DNA of 64,000 bases, taken from assembly GCF_004295125.1 (NCBI RefSeq), contig NZ_CP036170.1:3474501-3538500 (forward strand). Reading direction: 5' to 3'. This DNA is from [Clostridium] scindens ATCC 35704. GTDB lineage: Bacteria > Bacillota > Clostridia > Lachnospirales > Lachnospiraceae. The translations under genes were made by a program, and so were the position numbers. Under the pieces are notes generated by a model. It was not told the DNA's origin, did not search any database, and saw nothing but the letters and a program-made list of their open reading frames with translations. Below, one piece after another: positions 53,367-62,609 of this stretch (position 1 is its first letter; the number at the start of each line of letters is the position of its first letter).

Positions 53367-54770
53367 TTAATATGCGTTCTTGTTCACAAATCCCTTGAAA
53401 AATGTCAGAAATAAAATCTTAAAATCGAACCCCAACGTCCAGTTCTCAATATAGTACAGGTCATGCTCGATCCGTTTCCGAATTGACGTATCCCCCCGGT
53501 AGCCATTGACCTGGGCCCATCCTGTCAGACCCGGACGCACCTGGTGCTTTACCATATACCTGGGAATCTCTTCCCGGAATTTCTCCACAAACTGCGGACG
53601 CTCCGGCCTTGGTCCTACCAGGCTCATATCCCCTTTGAGTACGTTGAACAGTTGAGGAAGCTCGTCAATGCTCGTCTTGCGGATGAATTTTCCAATAGGA
53701 GTTACCCTGGGATCATTCTGTACCGTCCATTTTGCCTTCTCCGATGCCGCATCCTGCACTACCATGGAGCGGAACTTGTACATGGGGAAAGGCTTATTCT
53801 GAAGGCCGATGCGCTCCTGCCTAAATATCAGAGGTCCAGGCGAAGTTGCCTTGATGATTACAGACACGACAGCCATAACCGGCGAAAATAGAATCAGGGC
53901 CACAATGGCTCCAAATAGGTCCACGCAGCGCTTGGAAAACGCATTCAGCGCGTTGCTAAGCGGCACATGGCGGATATTGATGACCGGAAGGCCAAGAAGG
54001 TCTTCCGTATAAGGCTTGGTCGGTATAATATTATTATAATCCGGTATAAACTTGGTATGCACGCCGGACTTCTCGCACATGCTGACAATATGCTCCAGCT
54101 TGTGGTATTCTGCCAGCCCCAGGGTAATGGCAATCTCGTCCAGCTTGTTCTGCGGCAGGATGATGGTCAGGTTCTCCACCCGTCCCAGCACCTTGATCCC
54201 CCGGTACTCCGTGCCGCGTGGCTTGTTATCCGCCAGAATACCCCTGACGATATATCCCCATTCCGGATTGGACAGGATTCTGTCGATATACTGTTCGGCG
54301 GCACGGCTGTAGCCAATCAAAAGGATATGCTTCTGGTTGTACCCTTTCTTTCGCATATTCCGCAAACCTTCGCGGATAATATTGCGCACCGTCACCTCAG
54401 AAAAGACATTTACGCAGAAAAACACGAAAAACATCGTTCTGGAAAAATCAGACTGCTTCGTCAAATACAGAATCAGGATATATGCCATCAGGCCGATGGT
54501 ATTGGCCTGGATGATATGCCAGGCTTCATAACGCCTGCCCTGTACCCGCTTCGGCGTATATAACTGGAAGGCATAGTACAGGATCAGATATCCCGGCACA
54601 ATAATAAGCAGCGCCTTCATGTACTCTTGCAAAGATAAGAACCAGGGGTCCAGTTCAAAGATGCCGCTCTTGAACCTGAGGTACCACGCCGCGGTATATG
54701 AGAATATAATTACCAGCGCATCTATCACTACATGAAGTCTATTTAACAATTTCTGATTGTCCTTAATCAC
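53367..54770 (-). CDS. Priming polyprenyl glycosylphosphotransferase
   Basis: A 467-residue protein. Four or five N-terminal transmembrane helices lead to a Rossmann-like middle domain (HILLIGYSRAAEQYIDRIL). The C-terminal bacterial sugar transferase domain has KATSPGPLIFRQERIGLQNK, YKFRSM and DELPQLFNVLKGDMSLVGPRPE. It places the first sugar-1-phosphate on undecaprenyl phosphate; the WbaP/EpsE-type architecture suggests glucose or galactose. The GTG at 54770 has GGAG four bases upstream and gives a typical start (IKDNQKLLNRLHVVIDALVI); a longer frame to 54824 exists. First gene of the polysaccharide transcript. Confidence 0.92.
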   Translation of the reverse strand: MIKDNQKLLNRLHVVIDALVIIFSYTAAWYLRFKSGIFELDPWFLSLQEYMKALLIIVPGYLILYYAFQLYTPKRVQGRRYEAWHIIQANTIGLMAYILILYLTKQSDFSRTMFFVFFCVNVFSEVTVRNIIREGLRNMRKKGYNQKHILLIGYSRAAEQYIDRILSNPEWGYIVRGILADNKPRGTEYRGIKVLGRVENLTIILPQNKLDEIAITLGLAEYHKLEHIVSMCEKSGVHTKFIPDYNNIIPTKPYTEDLLGLPVINIRHVPLSNALNAFSKRCVDLFGAIVALILFSPVMAVVSVIIKATSPGPLIFRQERIGLQNKPFPMYKFRSMVVQDAASEKAKWTVQNDPRVTPIGKFIRKTSIDELPQLFNVLKGDMSLVGPRPERPQFVEKFREEIPRYMVKHQVRPGLTGWAQVNGYRGDTSIRKRIEHDLYYIENWTLGFDFKILFLTFFKGFVNKNAY

Positions 54771-54848
54771 TTTTCTCCACCCGATTTTCACTAGATATTG
54801 TGGCCGCGCAGATGCCAATTCCACATCCGCTACTGGTCATTACACTTT

Positions 54849-54877
54849 ATAATACAATAATTTTCCAGAATCGACAA
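54849..54877 (-). promoter_or_regulatory. Promoter of the polysaccharide operon
   Basis: Minus strand TTGTCG (54872-54877), 17-base spacer, TATTAT (54849-54854), upstream of the priming transferase gene and downstream of the acyltransferase gene. Confidence 0.6.
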
Positions 54878-54927
54878 CCCGTTGCAGTACACTTTTTCTT
54901 AACATTTCTTTAATATCTCTGAAACAT

Positions 54928-55950
54928 TTACCGGTTTCCGGAAAGAATCTTCCATATTCCCGGCGTATATCTCGCCATAAAGCGGCTTGTATAATAGCAG
55001 AATATGACGACCACGACAGGCAGGGCCACAAAGAGAATCATGCCGATATACATGCTGTCTCCTGTCATTTTATGGACGACTTTGTTGCCAAACTGAATGA
55101 TCATGAAATGCACTGCATAGATGTAAAAGGTATTCCCCATCCAGCCTCTTGCTTGCGGCAGCCGGATCAGGCATAGCAGATACCAGATCAGCATGGCTCC
55201 GCTCAAATAATACAGCAGGGTCCAGTAAAGGCTCGGATGCTGCTGGAGCATGATAAAAGATAAGACGGCACAGATGCAAAGAACTGCCGCGATCGCCTTT
55301 TGATGCAGCCCCTCTTCGATCGTCTGCCTCCAATGTCTTCCGATATAGGCTCCTGCCATATAGATAAACAGCCAGTTTGCCATGGCAGACGCCGTACCGT
55401 TGTAAGCATCCAGGCATTGACTGGACGCAGCAAAGTATAAGGTTATGATTCCCGCCAGTCCGGTCCATCTATTCCGAATGATCAGATAAATCAATGGACA
55501 TATGTAGATAAATACGATCAGAAACTGTAGAAACCAGAAGACCGGATTATACTTATAAAACAAGAGGGCCTCCAGAATCTCACGAAGATTAAAAGGAATC
55601 GCCTTATTTCCGAATATGCCGCTTAACACCGGAACCTTCGTCAGGACGTAATGTAAAAGGAAGTACAGCAGATTCCATACCCCAAAAGGAATCACGGTGC
55701 TGAAAAAACGGCTTTTCCACTTTGCCCCCAGTTTGTCCATCGTAAAATTCCGGTAGAACAGATATCCGGAGCAAAGGAAGAAGCCCGCGATAGCCAGTCT
55801 GGCAAATTTCTCCACCACAATGTATTCTATTGTATTTAGCATTTCCACGCGCTCCAGAAATATCCCCGAGTTCTCTGCATGAATCAAAATCACCAGGATA
55901 CACAGTATGAAGTTATAATATTTGATACGATTGCTGAATTCCTGCTCCAT
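54928..55950 (-). CDS. Acyltransferase-3 family membrane protein
   Basis: A 340-residue protein with about ten transmembrane helices. The N-terminal NFILCILVILIHAENSG contains the family's conserved histidine, and the FFLCSGYLFYR segment is also typical. Members O-acetylate surface sugars or peptidoglycan using cytoplasmic acyl-CoA. An AGGAG site lies five bases before the ATG. Position next to the priming transferase suggests that it decorates the same polysaccharide. Confidence 0.87.
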   Translation of the reverse strand: MEQEFSNRIKYYNFILCILVILIHAENSGIFLERVEMLNTIEYIVVEKFARLAIAGFFLCSGYLFYRNFTMDKLGAKWKSRFFSTVIPFGVWNLLYFLLHYVLTKVPVLSGIFGNKAIPFNLREILEALLFYKYNPVFWFLQFLIVFIYICPLIYLIIRNRWTGLAGIITLYFAASSQCLDAYNGTASAMANWLFIYMAGAYIGRHWRQTIEEGLHQKAIAAVLCICAVLSFIMLQQHPSLYWTLLYYLSGAMLIWYLLCLIRLPQARGWMGNTFYIYAVHFMIIQFGNKVVHKMTGDSMYIGMILFVALPVVVVIFCYYTSRFMARYTPGIWKILSGNR

Positions 55951-56063
55951 ATTTACTCCTATAAAAAGACATTCCTTTACAATACCGTAAGTTAATATAG
56001 CATATATCCCGAAATTTTGCTATAATAATGCAGTAATTGAAATTAAGGAATCGGAGTATGTAT

Positions 56064-57044
56064 ATGAAAGTAACGATCGTAATACCGAATTATAATGGCA
56101 AGCACTTCATGGAACCTTGCCTGGCTTCTTTGGAAAGGCAGACATGCCATGATTTTAAGATACTTGTGGTAGACAATGCCTCTACCGACGGGAGCCTGGA
56201 ATATATGAAGGAGAATTATCCGGATATCGAAGTGATCGCCTTAGATAAGAACTATGGCTTCAGCAAAGCGGTCAATGTCGGCATCCGCCACTCCCGGACG
56301 CCCTACGTCATCTTGCTGAACAATGATACTACCGTAGATCCTCATTATGTTGAAGAAATGGTAGGCGCTATTGAACGCTCCCCCAGAATCTTCTCGGTCA
56401 GCAGCAAGATGATCCAGATGTATCACCCGGATCTCATCGACAGCGCCGGAGACCTGTATACGGTGATCGGCTGGGGTATCTGCCGCGGAACTGGAAGGCC
56501 TGTGACCAATTATACCAAGGCCGATGAGATATTTACCGCCTGCGCCGGCGCGGCAATCTACCGCCGTTCGGCTTTTGAAAAGATCGGATATTTTGATGAG
56601 AGCCATTTTGCCTATCTGGAAGATATCGATGTGGGCTACCGCGCCAAGATCTATGGCTATAAAAACATGTATTGCCCGACCGCGCTGGTCTACCATGTGG
56701 GAAGCGGAACAAGCGGCTCCAAGTATAATTCCTTCAAGGTAAAACTGTCCGCCCGCAACAGCGTGTATCTGAATTATAAGAACATGCCGCTGCTTCAGCT
56801 GATCCTGAATCTTATCCCGCTGGTATTGGGATATCTGGTAAAATATGCGTTCTTTCTGAAAAAAGGTTGGGGAAAGGATTATAAAGAAGGCGTAACGGAA
56901 GGCCTGAAGACGATGAAGGCCCAGAAAAAAGTTCCCTTCCGCCTGAAGCACCTGCTCAATTATCTGATGATTGAAATTGAATTAATCGTGCATACCTTTT
57001 CCTATGCGAAGGATTGGCTTACACGGAAACTTTTGAAACGATGA
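56064..57044 (+). CDS. Family 2 glycosyltransferase (rhamnosyltransferase-like)
   Basis: A 326-residue protein. KVTIVIPNYNGKHFMEPCLASL begins the GT-A domain, VILLNNDTTVDPHYVEEM carries the metal site, and CAGAAIYRRSAFEKIGYFDE and YLEDIDVGYRAKIYGYK follow, as in RfbF-type rhamnosyltransferases. The C-terminal helix near residue 250 may attach it to the membrane. It is the only plus-strand gene of the locus, divergent from the acyltransferase; GGAG lies seven bases before the ATG at 56064, and a TATAAT lies upstream at about 56021. It probably uses dTDP-rhamnose made by the adjacent rfb genes. Confidence 0.9.
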   Translation: MKVTIVIPNYNGKHFMEPCLASLERQTCHDFKILVVDNASTDGSLEYMKENYPDIEVIALDKNYGFSKAVNVGIRHSRTPYVILLNNDTTVDPHYVEEMVGAIERSPRIFSVSSKMIQMYHPDLIDSAGDLYTVIGWGICRGTGRPVTNYTKADEIFTACAGAAIYRRSAFEKIGYFDESHFAYLEDIDVGYRAKIYGYKNMYCPTALVYHVGSGTSGSKYNSFKVKLSARNSVYLNYKNMPLLQLILNLIPLVLGYLVKYAFFLKKGWGKDYKEGVTEGLKTMKAQKKVPFRLKHLLNYLMIEIELIVHTFSYAKDWLTRKLLKR

Positions 57045-57049
57045 CAAAA

Positions 57050-57081
57050 ACACCACCAGACTTTAAATAGTCTGATGGTGT
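57050..57081. terminator. Bidirectional terminator between glycosyltransferase and rfbC
   Basis: 13-bp stem (57050-57062 with 57069-57081). The single C-A mismatch on the plus strand becomes a G-U pair on the minus strand, where a T-run also follows, so it is tuned to the rfb operon. Confidence 0.85.
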
Positions 57082-57090
57082 TCTTTCATT

Positions 57091-57699
57091 TTAGAAATGA
57101 AACGTATCTTTCACTCCTACCCAAAGCTGGTCCTTATCGCTTAAGTTCAAAGCCGTGCCATCCTCCAGATGGTATCCTTCTGCGGAAGCACTTCCCTGAT
57201 ATTCGCCTACTAACTGCGGCCACTTGATTCCAATCTCAGGATCGTTCCACGCAAGTCCGCCTTCATCTCCCGGATGGTAGAAATCCGTACACTTATAGCA
57301 GAATTCTGCGATCTCGCTTAATACCAGGAATCCATGGGCAAAGCCCTCTGGTATATAGAACTGCTTTTTATTCTCTTCTGTCAGTTCGATGCCGAACCAT
57401 TTTCCATAAGTCTCGCTATTGCTTCGCAGGTCAACCGCGACATCGAATACCGAACCTTTTATCGCCCTTACCAGTTTCCCCTGGGGAAACTCCTTCTGGA
57501 AGTGCAGCCCGCGAAGGACCCCTTTCGTGGAGCAGGACTGGTTATCCTGGACAAAATTCATGGTAAGTCCTGCCTCTTCCATGTCCCTCTGATTATAGGT
57601 CTCCATAAAATATCCTCTGGAATCCCCGTGAACAGCAGGCTCGATGACGCAAAGTCCTTGAATTCCGCCTACATTCTTCTCAACTTTTATCTGTCCCAT
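57091..57699 (-). CDS. rfbC: dTDP-4-dehydrorhamnose 3,5-epimerase
   Basis: A 202-residue cupin enzyme, third step of dTDP-L-rhamnose synthesis. The catalytic segment LRGLHFQKEFPQGKLVRAIKGSVFDVAVDLR contains the active histidine and lysine, and FYIPEGFAHGFLVLSE follows. Last gene of rfbABDC, 14 bases after rfbD. GGAG lies nine bases upstream of the ATG. Confidence 0.96.
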   Translation of the reverse strand: MGQIKVEKNVGGIQGLCVIEPAVHGDSRGYFMETYNQRDMEEAGLTMNFVQDNQSCSTKGVLRGLHFQKEFPQGKLVRAIKGSVFDVAVDLRSNSETYGKWFGIELTEENKKQFYIPEGFAHGFLVLSEIAEFCYKCTDFYHPGDEGGLAWNDPEIGIKWPQLVGEYQGSASAEGYHLEDGTALNLSDKDQLWVGVKDTFHF

Positions 57700-57713
57700 G
57701 TCAATCGATCTCC

Positions 57714-58655
57714 TTAAAATTCAATTTCTTTCAGATATCTGTTCAAGGCATCCTGCCATGTAGGAAGCGGAGTAAACCCGTTTTCCGGCAACTTGCTCTT
57801 ATCCAGCCTGCTGTTAAATGGCCTTGCCGCCTTAGAAGCGCCATATTCCTGCGTTGTCACTGGAATGACGTTCACCTTGTCTTCCGAATATTCCTCATGT
57901 CCAAGTTCTACTGCCTGACGGAAGATCTCTTTGGTAAAGTCATACCAGCTGATATATCCGCCTTCATTGGTAGCATGATAATATCCATACTTGTCAGTCT
58001 CAATCATATCCACCAGAAGCCTCGCCAGGTCAAAGGTATATGTGGGCGTTCCGATCTGATCATTGACAACCGTGATCTTGTCATGCGTCTTTGCGATATT
58101 CAGCATCGTCTTAATGAAATTCTTGCCGTTCTTTCCAAATACCCAGGCAATCCGCACGATAAAATATTTGGACAATGTCTCTGATACTGCCAGTTCCCCG
58201 GCAAGTTTCGTCTCGCCATATACATTCAGCGGCTTATAATCCTTGCAGTCCGGCTGCCAGGCTTCGGTTCCCTGGCCGTCGAATACATAGTCGGTACTGA
58301 GATATACCATCTTGCAATCCAGTTCTTTGCAGACCTCCGCGATATTCTTTGTTCCAGTCGCGTTCACCGCATGCACGATCTCTTTCTTATCCTCGTCTTC
58401 CGCCAGGTCTACGGCAGTCCATGCCGCACAATGCACTACCACATCCGGCGCTGCGTCTGTGAGCACCTTCCTGACCGAGTCTTCATCCGTGATGTCCATC
58501 TGGACATACGGCATGCTTACCACTGCCGTCCCGTCCTGGATCCCGCTGTAGGTTTCCTTGATATCGGAACCTACTCCTTCATATCCACGCTTTGCCAGTT
58601 CGTTCATTACGTCGTGGCCCAGCTGTCCTGCTACGCCTGTCACTAAAACCTTCAT
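57714..58655 (-). CDS. rfbD: dTDP-4-dehydrorhamnose reductase
   Basis: A 313-residue short-chain dehydrogenase-like enzyme, the final NAD(P)H-dependent step to dTDP-L-rhamnose. VLVTGVAGQLGHDVMNEL binds the nucleotide, and the YxxxK pair is in NVYGETKLAGE. Its ATG overlaps the rfbB stop (TAATG). Confidence 0.96.
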   Translation of the reverse strand: MKVLVTGVAGQLGHDVMNELAKRGYEGVGSDIKETYSGIQDGTAVVSMPYVQMDITDEDSVRKVLTDAAPDVVVHCAAWTAVDLAEDEDKKEIVHAVNATGTKNIAEVCKELDCKMVYLSTDYVFDGQGTEAWQPDCKDYKPLNVYGETKLAGELAVSETLSKYFIVRIAWVFGKNGKNFIKTMLNIAKTHDKITVVNDQIGTPTYTFDLARLLVDMIETDKYGYYHATNEGGYISWYDFTKEIFRQAVELGHEEYSEDKVNVIPVTTQEYGASKAARPFNSRLDKSKLPENGFTPLPTWQDALNRYLKEIEF

Positions 58656-59686
58656 TATTTCATCCCCTCTCGGCTGCCATACATCTCGTCATAATAATTC
58701 TGATATTCTCCGGAGATGATCGTCTCCCACCATTCCTTATTATCCAGATACCATTTGATCGTTTTCTTGATTCCATCCGCAAACTTCGTCTCCGGAAGCC
58801 AGCCCAATTCGCTGTGGATCTTGGTCGGGTCGATGGCATAACGCATGTCATGGCCCTTGCGATCCTCTACATAAGTAATCAGGCTCTCCGGCTTTCCTAA
58901 TTCTTTACAGATAATCTTGACAATATCGATATTCGTCATCTCGTTGTGTCCGCCGATATTGTAGACCTCGCCTACACGGCCATTGTGGATGATCAGGTCG
59001 ATCGCCTTGCAGTGATCCTCTACATACAGCCAGTCACGGACATTTTCGCCCTTTCCGTATACCGGAAGCGGCTTGTCATTCAGCGCATTGGCAATCATCA
59101 GCGGAATGAGCTTCTCCGGGAAATGATATGGTCCATAGTTGTTGGAACATCTGCTGATCGTCACCGGAAGTCCATACGTCCTATGATAAGCCAGCACTAG
59201 CAAGTCTGCTGCCGCCTTGGAAGAACTGTATGGGCTGCTGGTGTGGATCGGAGTCTCTTCTGTGAAGAATAAGTCCGGCCGGTCCAGCGGAAGATCGCCG
59301 TATACTTCATCTGTAGAAACCTGATGATAACGCTTGATTCCATATTTTCTGCAGGCATCCATCAGAACTGCGGTACCCTTGATATTGGTATCCAGGAAGA
59401 CCTCCGGATTCTCGATGGAACGGTCAACATGGCTTTCTGCCGCGAAGTTCACGATGATATCCGGGTGCTCCTCTTCAAATAATTTGTAGACAGCCTCACG
59501 GTCTGTGATGCTCTCCTTCACGAAACGGAAATTCGGGTTCTCCATCACTGGCGCCAGCGTCGACAGATTGCCTGCATAGGTCAGGCAGTCCAGGCACACG
59601 ATGCGGTAATCCGGGTATTTATCCAGCATGTGAAATATAAAGTTGCTTCCAATGAATCCGGCTCCGCCGGTTACAATAATCGTCAT
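58655..59686 (-). CDS. rfbB: dTDP-glucose 4,6-dehydratase
   Basis: A 343-residue protein, second step of the pathway. IIVTGGAGFIGSNF is the NAD+ site, HQVSTDEVYGDL holds the catalytic Thr-Asp-Glu, and the YxxxK pair is in SPYSSSKAAAD. The start MTIIVTGGAG at 59686 follows an AGGAG site; a start ten codons earlier is unlike the family. It lies 35 bases after rfbA and overlaps rfbD by one base. Confidence 0.96.
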   Translation of the reverse strand: MTIIVTGGAGFIGSNFIFHMLDKYPDYRIVCLDCLTYAGNLSTLAPVMENPNFRFVKESITDREAVYKLFEEEHPDIIVNFAAESHVDRSIENPEVFLDTNIKGTAVLMDACRKYGIKRYHQVSTDEVYGDLPLDRPDLFFTEETPIHTSSPYSSSKAAADLLVLAYHRTYGLPVTISRCSNNYGPYHFPEKLIPLMIANALNDKPLPVYGKGENVRDWLYVEDHCKAIDLIIHNGRVGEVYNIGGHNEMTNIDIVKIICKELGKPESLITYVEDRKGHDMRYAIDPTKIHSELGWLPETKFADGIKKTIKWYLDNKEWWETIISGEYQNYYDEMYGSREGMK

Positions 59687-59721
59687 AATCTCTAATCTCC
59701 TTTTGTCTCTTTTCATTTTGT

Positions 59722-60618
59722 CTAGTATAGTCCGTCTACGAATTTTCCGTCCAGTACGTCCTTCAAGTACTGGCCGTACTGATTCTTCTTAAGCACTTCG
59801 TACACATCCAATACATCCTTTTCCGTGATCCAGCCATTCAGATAAGCGATCTCTTCCAGGCATGCGATCTTACGGTGCTGATGAGATTCTACCGTCTTAA
59901 CAAAGTTGGTTGCTTCCACCAGGCTCTCATGCGTCCCGGTATCCAGCCAGGTAAATCCCTGCCCAAGCAGTTCCACATTCAGCTTGCCCTCTTCCAGATA
60001 CACGCGGTTCAGATCGGTAATCTCCAACTCCCCGCGGGCGCTTGGCTTCAGATTCTTTGCATATTCCACAACCTTGTTGTCATAGAAATATAATCCGGTC
60101 ACACAGTAATTGCTCTTTGGCTTCTCCGGCTTTTCTTCTATGGATTTGGCTTTTCCCTCATGATCGAATTCTACAATTCCGAAGCGTTCCGGGTCATCCA
60201 CATAATAGCCGAATACGGTCGCTCCTCTTCCGGAATCTGCGTTCTCCACAGCGGCTTTCAGACGCTTCTTTAAGCCATGGCCGGCAAAAATGTTATCTCC
60301 CAGAACCATCGCTACCGGCTCGTCGCCGATAAACTCTTCTCCGATGATAAAGGCCTGTGCCAGTCCGTCAGGACTTGGCTGCACTTCATAGGAAAGATTC
60401 ACTCCAAACTGCCGCCCGTCTCCCAGCAGTTCCTTAAAGCGAGGCGTATCCTGGGGCGTAGAGATGATTAAAATGTCCCGGATGCCTGCGTTCATAAGTA
60501 CGGACATCGGATAATAGATCATTGGCTTGTCATAAATCGGCAATAACTGCTTGGATGTCACCATAGTCAGAGGATAAAGGCGCGTGCCGGAACCTCCCGC
60601 TAAAATAATTCCTTTCAT
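59722..60618 (-). CDS. rfbA: Glucose-1-phosphate thymidylyltransferase
   Basis: A 298-residue nucleotidyltransferase that makes dTDP-glucose and begins the rhamnose pathway. It opens [18 protein letters not shown], followed by [16 protein letters not shown] and [11 protein letters not shown]. First gene of rfbABDC, with AGGAGG nine bases before the ATG. The promoter at 60688-60718 carries a MerR-type dyad in a 19-base spacer, so expression is probably controlled by the MerR-methyltransferase protein encoded just upstream. Confidence 0.97.
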   Translation of the reverse strand: MKGIILAGGSGTRLYPLTMVTSKQLLPIYDKPMIYYPMSVLMNAGIRDILIISTPQDTPRFKELLGDGRQFGVNLSYEVQPSPDGLAQAFIIGEEFIGDEPVAMVLGDNIFAGHGLKKRLKAAVENADSGRGATVFGYYVDDPERFGIVEFDHEGKAKSIEEKPEKPKSNYCVTGLYFYDNKVVEYAKNLKPSARGELEITDLNRVYLEEGKLNVELLGQGFTWLDTGTHESLVEATNFVKTVESHQHRKIACLEEIAYLNGWITEKDVLDVYEVLKKNQYGQYLKDVLDGKFVDGLY

Positions 60619-60687
60619 GTGGAACCTCCTTAGTATCTTTTATAAAATTAGTATTCTCTTTCAGTCGTATTTCATTAGCATAATTGC

Positions 60688-60718
60688 ATTATAAAAGGTG
60701 ACCCAAGGTCACCTTCAA
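60688..60718 (-). promoter_or_regulatory. MerR-type promoter and operator upstream of rfbA
   Basis: On the minus strand TTGAAG (60713-60718), a 19-base spacer and a perfect TATAAT (60688-60693). A perfect dyad AAGGTGACC (60695-60703), three bases, GGTCACCTT (60707-60715) fills the spacer. An over-long 19-base spacer with a central dyad is the hallmark of promoters that MerR-family proteins activate by DNA twisting. It lies 30 bases past the stop of a MerR-family gene and 70 bases before rfbA. The dyad could alternatively be a weak terminator of the upstream gene. Confidence 0.65.
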
Positions 60719-60747
60719 GTACTTTTTTTCAATTTCACTAAATTTGT

Positions 60748-61929
60748 CTATTTTTCACAAATAAATATCCCTGCATCCTTGGTAATATGGAAGCCTCCGT
60801 CCGTCTTCTTTTTTACGTAAGAACGGAATTCATTGTAGTGATCCAGAATATACTGGCTTTGATTGCCATGGCAGGAAAGGACATAAGAGATCAGCGGTTC
60901 CGGATCAGGAACAACCAGGGAATCCTGATAAGACATCCACTCTACCTTACAAAAATCCTGTCTAAGGATATTCCCGCCATTTTCGCGGCCAAACCTCTCA
61001 TACAACTTATCCGCGGACAACACGATTCTTTCATCAAATCCCTGCACGAGCCGGCTGACTTCCATCATATGCCTGCATCCATATGTGCTGCAGACGAATC
61101 TTCCGTCCCGTTTGAGCACTCTTTTGACTTCTCTGGCAACTTTCGGGATATCTTCGCAATAAAACAGCACATGATTGGCAATTACCAGATCAAAGTCCCC
61201 TTCTTCATAAGGGATCCTATGGCAGTCGAAGACATGGAATTCAAATCTCTTATCCTCCGCTCCAATGGCGCGCCTTGCATCCCGCAACATTCCCTCTGAA
61301 ATGTCAGACAGCACGATGTGAATATCTTCCGGAAGGACTGAACGTCTGTCCTTCCAAAGCGTTCCGTCCCCACATCCAATTTCTAGGATGCGCATTCCTG
61401 GTCGGATCTTCAACTGTTCGTAGATCCATGGAAACCATCCCTGCTCATTCTGCGAATACAGGCTGTGAAGATTGATACGAGCGGAGATATTAGATGCATT
61501 CTGATACTGGTTTTTCAGACTCTTCTCCATGCCTGTCAGGTGAATCAGATTCAGCATCTGGCTCCAGTCAATCGTATGCTCTGCCTGGATCGCATCGGCA
61601 GTATCCTGAATAGCCTTCTCCACCAGCTGCATCTGCTCTATCCGGTCCTGAACCAGTTTTAACTGGATATTCAGGGAGTTCAGCATAAAATGATAGTCGG
61701 AATCCGCAATCGTCATCTCCCGAATATCATCCAGGGAGAATCCCAGATATTTCAGCAGCAGGATCTGCTGGAGACGGGCAAAGTCCTCATCCGTATAAAA
61801 TCTTGCCCCCGCATCCGTTACATACGAGGGCTTTAGAATATTCTGTTTGTCATAGTAGCGAATTGTCCGCAGGGTTACGTGGGCCATGCGGGCGAATTCG
61901 CCAGAGGAATAGTAGCCTGGTTTTTTCAT
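60748..61929 (-). CDS. MerR-family regulator fused to a SAM-dependent methyltransferase
   Basis: A 393-residue protein. Residues 1-75 are a MerR winged helix (YSSGEFARMAHVTLRTIRYYDKQNILKPS), followed by the dimer coiled coil (about 80-120). Residues about 165-390 form a class I methyltransferase with SAM motif ILEIGCGDGTLW (181-192), FDLVIANHVLFY and VLKRDGRFVCSTYG. The fusion suggests that SAM or a methylated small molecule is sensed, or that ligand modification resets the regulator. It lies 14 bases after the GerMN gene on the same strand and directly before a MerR-type promoter ahead of rfbA. Confidence 0.88.
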   Translation of the reverse strand: MKKPGYYSSGEFARMAHVTLRTIRYYDKQNILKPSYVTDAGARFYTDEDFARLQQILLLKYLGFSLDDIREMTIADSDYHFMLNSLNIQLKLVQDRIEQMQLVEKAIQDTADAIQAEHTIDWSQMLNLIHLTGMEKSLKNQYQNASNISARINLHSLYSQNEQGWFPWIYEQLKIRPGMRILEIGCGDGTLWKDRRSVLPEDIHIVLSDISEGMLRDARRAIGAEDKRFEFHVFDCHRIPYEEGDFDLVIANHVLFYCEDIPKVAREVKRVLKRDGRFVCSTYGCRHMMEVSRLVQGFDERIVLSADKLYERFGRENGGNILRQDFCKVEWMSYQDSLVVPDPEPLISYVLSCHGNQSQYILDHYNEFRSYVKKKTDGGFHITKDAGIFICEK

Positions 61930-61943
61930 TTTATGTCTCGCTT

Positions 61944-62549
61944 TTACTCAAATGCTGTCAGGTAGCCTGGGTACTCTGCATGACCGGTGGTGAGGGTTTG
62001 TCCTTCTACAGTTATTTTAATCTGCTCACAGTTATAGGCATTAAGGAAAGTATTGCATACGCTGCCAATGGCAAAATACTCTCCAGTTGAGCCCATGTTA
62101 GTAACAAAGGTCGAAAATGCAGGGTTGAAGTCTATCTCTACACTTGGCTTATTGTCTACCGTAACCGTATTAAATGCCTGTATCTGGACATCTGCTGCCA
62201 CTGCACCTTTGGAAATAAGGGCATTCAGTACCGCTTCTGGAGTTAGTGCATCAATTTGAACTTCTTCGGAGACGAAAGAGGTTGCATCATCATTACTAAA
62301 ATATATAGTTATTAATTCTGAATCCTTTGTATCTTTTTCATCGTTTACAATTTCATCAGTAACTTCTTCCTCTATATTATCTTGCCTTTCATTGTTTGCG
62401 GGCTTCTTCTCCTGACTTTCATTAAACTTTTCTAGTTCATTTTCTTTTTCTACCTGTTTTGGCGATGATGAATTATTACCTTTATTACAAGCAGTTAAAC
62501 ACATTACAAAAATAATCAATATAATTCCTAATATTCTTTTCAATCTCAT
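61944..62549 (-). CDS. GerMN-domain lipoprotein
   Basis: A 201-residue lipoprotein. A signal peptide ending in the lipobox LTAC (Cys21) is followed by a long charged, low-complexity linker (about 25-75, rich in E, K and N), and then a GerMN domain (about 78-195) with TPEAVLNALISKG and VEIDFNPAFSTFVTNMGSTGEYFAIGSVCNTFL. GerM in Bacillus helps spore engulfment and germination, but GerMN domains also occur in vegetative lipoproteins. The linker is more AT-rich than the domain. It precedes the MerR-methyltransferase gene by 14 bases. Confidence 0.88.
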   Translation of the reverse strand: MRLKRILGIILIIFVMCLTACNKGNNSSSPKQVEKENELEKFNESQEKKPANNERQDNIEEEVTDEIVNDEKDTKDSELITIYFSNDDATSFVSEEVQIDALTPEAVLNALISKGAVAADVQIQAFNTVTVDNKPSVEIDFNPAFSTFVTNMGSTGEYFAIGSVCNTFLNAYNCEQIKITVEGQTLTTGHAEYPGYLTAFE

Positions 62550-62609
62550 TGAACCAACCTCATTTATTCATCCTAATATAAATTATTTGTAACGACTCTT
62601 CACATATTT

